Assembly (NCBI GenBank): GCA_964389025.1
Contig: CAYMCQ010000090.1
Location: 1-15,300 of the forward strand
Length of the DNA: 15,300 nucleotides
Source of the DNA: CAYMCQ01 sp964389025
Lineage (GTDB): Bacteria; Verrucomicrobiota; Verrucomicrobiia; Limisphaerales; CAYMCQ01
Reading direction: 5' to 3'
Numbering within the stretch: the first letter of the stretch is position 1; each line of letters opens with the position of its first letter. The notes beneath the pieces are model-generated. The model ran no database searches. It saw only the letters and a list, made by a program, of their open reading frames with translations, and was not told the DNA's origin. The position numbers were made by a program, and so were the translations under genes. This document shows, piece by piece, positions 13,674-15,300 of this stretch.

Positions 13674-15143
13674 ATGATCACACGTCTTATGAAAAAGTTC
13701 GAAGTCTGCATGCGCCGGTCGCTCCTGTTCGCCACTGTCACGTTGGTTTTCATCGGGTGTTCGAAAGTCGAAAACGAAGGCGCGGCGACATCGAAGGCCG
13801 GTGCTGAGATTCAAAAAGTTAAAGACGAACGCACGGCGCTGGACGAATACGTTGCCGCGGTGGATACGAACTACAGCTTCAAGGTTTTGTCGCGTGTCCC
13901 CGGCAATGGCCAGACCACGTTCATCGTGGACATGACCTCGCAAGCCTGGCTGACGACCAACGAAGTGGACCGGCCGCTCTGGAAGCATTGGCTGATCATC
14001 GTCAAACCCGACGACGTGGCCAGCTCGACATCGCTGTTGTTCATCGGTGGCGGCGGCAATGGCGGCAACCCGCCCAACTCCGCCGATGGCAACCTGGTCA
14101 AGGTTGCCCTCGCCACCAAATCCGTTGTGACGGAGTTGAAGATGGTGCCCAATCAGCCGCTGGTTTTTGCGGGTGAAACGGTGAGGCGGTCAGAGGATTC
14201 ATTGATCGCTTACACTTGGGACAAGTTCCTCCGCACGGGCGACAAGAAATGGCCCGCCCGACTGCCGATGACCAAGTCTGCTGTGCGCGCCATGGACACG
14301 GTCACGGCAGTGTGCGGCAGCGCCGAAGGCGGCAACTTGAAGGTGGATAGTTTTGTGGTGGCGGGCGGATCCAAGCGGGGTTGGACGACCTGGATGACGG
14401 CGGCAGTGGACAAGCGTGTGGTCGCGATTGTGCCCTTCGTGATTGACGTGCTGAACATGGAGGCTTCCATGATGCACCATTACGGCGCTTACGGTTTCTG
14501 GGCGCCGTCCGTGGGAGATTACACGGCATTTCGGCTCATGGATTGGACCGGAACGCCTGAATATCAGGCCTTGCTGAAAATCGAGGAGCCTTACCAATAT
14601 CGCCACCGGTTCACGATGCCCAAGTTCATCATCAATGCCGCTGGCGACCAGTTTTTCCTGCCGGACTCATCCCAGTTTTATTTCAACGACCTGCCCGGCG
14701 TGAAATATCTGCGCTATGTGCCCAACGCGGATCATTCACTCGCCGGTTCCGATGCTTACCTGACGTTGCAGGCGTGTTACAACGCCGTCCTGAACAAAGT
14801 CCCCTTGCCGCAGTTTTCATGGACGCTGGAAAAAGACGGCTCGATCAAAGTGACAGCCAAGGACGTTCCCACCGAAGTCAAACTTTGGCAGGCAACCAAT
14901 CCAAAGGCGCGCGATTTCCGGGTCGAGACGCTGGGCCGGAAATACACCAGCTCGGTGTTAACGGATCAGGGTGGCGGGGTCTATGTTGGAAAAGTTCCGG
15001 AGCCGGCGACAGGCTGGACGGCATTCTTCGTCGAACTCACTTTCCCGAATGGCGGCCCGGCGCCATTCAAGTTCACCACGCAGGTTCACGTGGTGCCCGA
15101 TGTATTGCCTCACAAGTTCGTGTCCAAAGGGCGTCCGCAGTAG
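13674..15143 (+). CDS. PhoPQ-activated pathogenicity-related (PqaA family) alpha/beta-hydrolase-like protein, probable lipoprotein
   Basis: The protein has 489 residues from the first ATG. ATGs at 13689 and 13710 are also possible, and the last gives the most compact signal (MRRSLLFATVTLVFIGC). C29 would be the lipidated cysteine; the lipobox is imperfect (FIGC), so it may instead be an anchored or secreted protein. The body matches the PhoPQ-activated protein family (PF10142) throughout. It has LLFIGGGGNGGNPP near the start, VAGGSKRGWTTW with candidate nucleophile S233, NAAGDQFFLPDSS with candidate acid D325, and NADHSLAGSD with candidate base H354, in alpha/beta-hydrolase order. The C-terminal ~110 residues are a beta-rich domain. 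The family was named from a Salmonella PhoP-regulated gene (pqaA); the reaction is unknown, and no PhoP box is claimed here. It is transcribed away from the phosphoesterase gene and appears monocistronic in this window. Confidence 0.9.
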   Translation: MITRLMKKFEVCMRRSLLFATVTLVFIGCSKVENEGAATSKAGAEIQKVKDERTALDEYVAAVDTNYSFKVLSRVPGNGQTTFIVDMTSQAWLTTNEVDRPLWKHWLIIVKPDDVASSTSLLFIGGGGNGGNPPNSADGNLVKVALATKSVVTELKMVPNQPLVFAGETVRRSEDSLIAYTWDKFLRTGDKKWPARLPMTKSAVRAMDTVTAVCGSAEGGNLKVDSFVVAGGSKRGWTTWMTAAVDKRVVAIVPFVIDVLNMEASMMHHYGAYGFWAPSVGDYTAFRLMDWTGTPEYQALLKIEEPYQYRHRFTMPKFIINAAGDQFFLPDSSQFYFNDLPGVKYLRYVPNADHSLAGSDAYLTLQACYNAVLNKVPLPQFSWTLEKDGSIKVTAKDVPTEVKLWQATNPKARDFRVETLGRKYTSSVLTDQGGGVYVGKVPEPATGWTAFFVELTFPNGGPAPFKFTTQVHVVPDVLPHKFVSKGRPQ

Positions 15144-15300
15144 GCGCTTCCTTTGCGGCAGGAGAATTTTTGTGATAGTGATTGCCAAAAGTCATTTCCG
15201 AAAAGTTTGGAGACTTCGATTCCAACTCCTGTCTTCCATCTACTAAGTCGTTCCTGAAAAACGCGGTATCTGGTTGATGTGAGTGGGGAACATGAACGGA
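15144..15300 (+). other. Non-coding tail after the PqaA-like gene
   Basis: No confident gene is visible here. An ATG at 15292 follows the purine-rich GTGGGGAAC and could begin a new plus-strand gene, but only three codons are visible. A weak stem (15148-15152 with 15160-15164) followed by five T at 15167-15171 might end the PqaA-like transcript. Confidence 0.3.

Noticed and set aside
13529..13753. A small minus-strand open frame spanning the divergent spacer
   Set aside because: It overlaps the start of the PqaA-like gene, and part of its translation comes from the hairpin repeats. No start signal or homology is recognisable.
15148..15171. Possible terminator after the PqaA-like gene
   Set aside because: The stem is only five pairs including a G-T pair, too weak to call with confidence.
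1..15300. Defence system, prophage, insertion sequence, CRISPR array, tRNA or riboswitch
   Set aside because: No transposase, integrase, nuclease, toxin-antitoxin pair, regularly spaced repeat array, tRNA fold or known riboswitch motif was seen on either strand.

Overview
The window is about 60% GC and carries seven protein genes. Six lie on the minus strand and one on the plus strand. There is no rRNA, tRNA, CRISPR array, transposase, integrase or phage gene. The gene set combines secreted GH123-like and DUF4838 proteins, a YncE-type propeller fused to a phosphoesterase, a PqaA-type hydrolase and a large number of signal peptides. With the palindromic and heptanucleotide repeats, this suggests a heterotrophic soil or sediment bacterium of the PVC group, most likely Verrucomicrobiota near Pedosphaera. 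That placement is inference from gene content, not from a marker gene.

Layout. Positions 1-1818 (minus) hold a secreted protein with the look of an alpha/alpha-barrel glycosidase; its C-terminus runs off the left edge. Positions 1847-5413 (minus) encode a 1188-residue secreted protein that joins an FG-GAP/PQQ-like beta-propeller to a GH123-like (DUF4091) C-terminal domain. Positions 5472-7301 (minus) encode a secreted DUF4838 protein. Positions 7320-8945 (minus) encode a fatty-acid--CoA ligase and 8982-10778 (minus) a VLCAD-like acyl-CoA dehydrogenase. These five genes run in one direction with gaps of only 28, 58, 18 and 36 bases, so one transcript from the dehydrogenase to the glycosidase-like gene is plausible. 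After a 147-base gap comes a YncE-propeller/phosphoesterase fusion (10926-13469, minus). A 204-base divergent intergenic region separates it from a PhoPQ-activated-protein (PqaA) family hydrolase (13674-15143, plus).

How the genes work together. The dehydrogenase and the ligase are the first two activities of fatty-acid beta-oxidation. The three downstream genes look like an exported glycan-degrading set in which the substrate is unknown. The physical linkage of the two groups may mean co-expression or may be chance.

The most unusual content is repetitive DNA inside genes. One palindrome, CCCCGAAAGCTTTCGGGG, occurs in three different genes and is read in two different frames. A second palindrome family, TCCCGCC/GGCGGGA, occurs three times. 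A 47-base repeat (46/47 identical) supplies the hydrophobic core of the signal peptide in two unrelated genes 6 kb apart. A run of heptanucleotide repeats codes for the first 20 residues of the DUF4838 protein. Together these suggest small non-autonomous repeats that insert into coding sequence and are tolerated at N-termini, linkers and loops.
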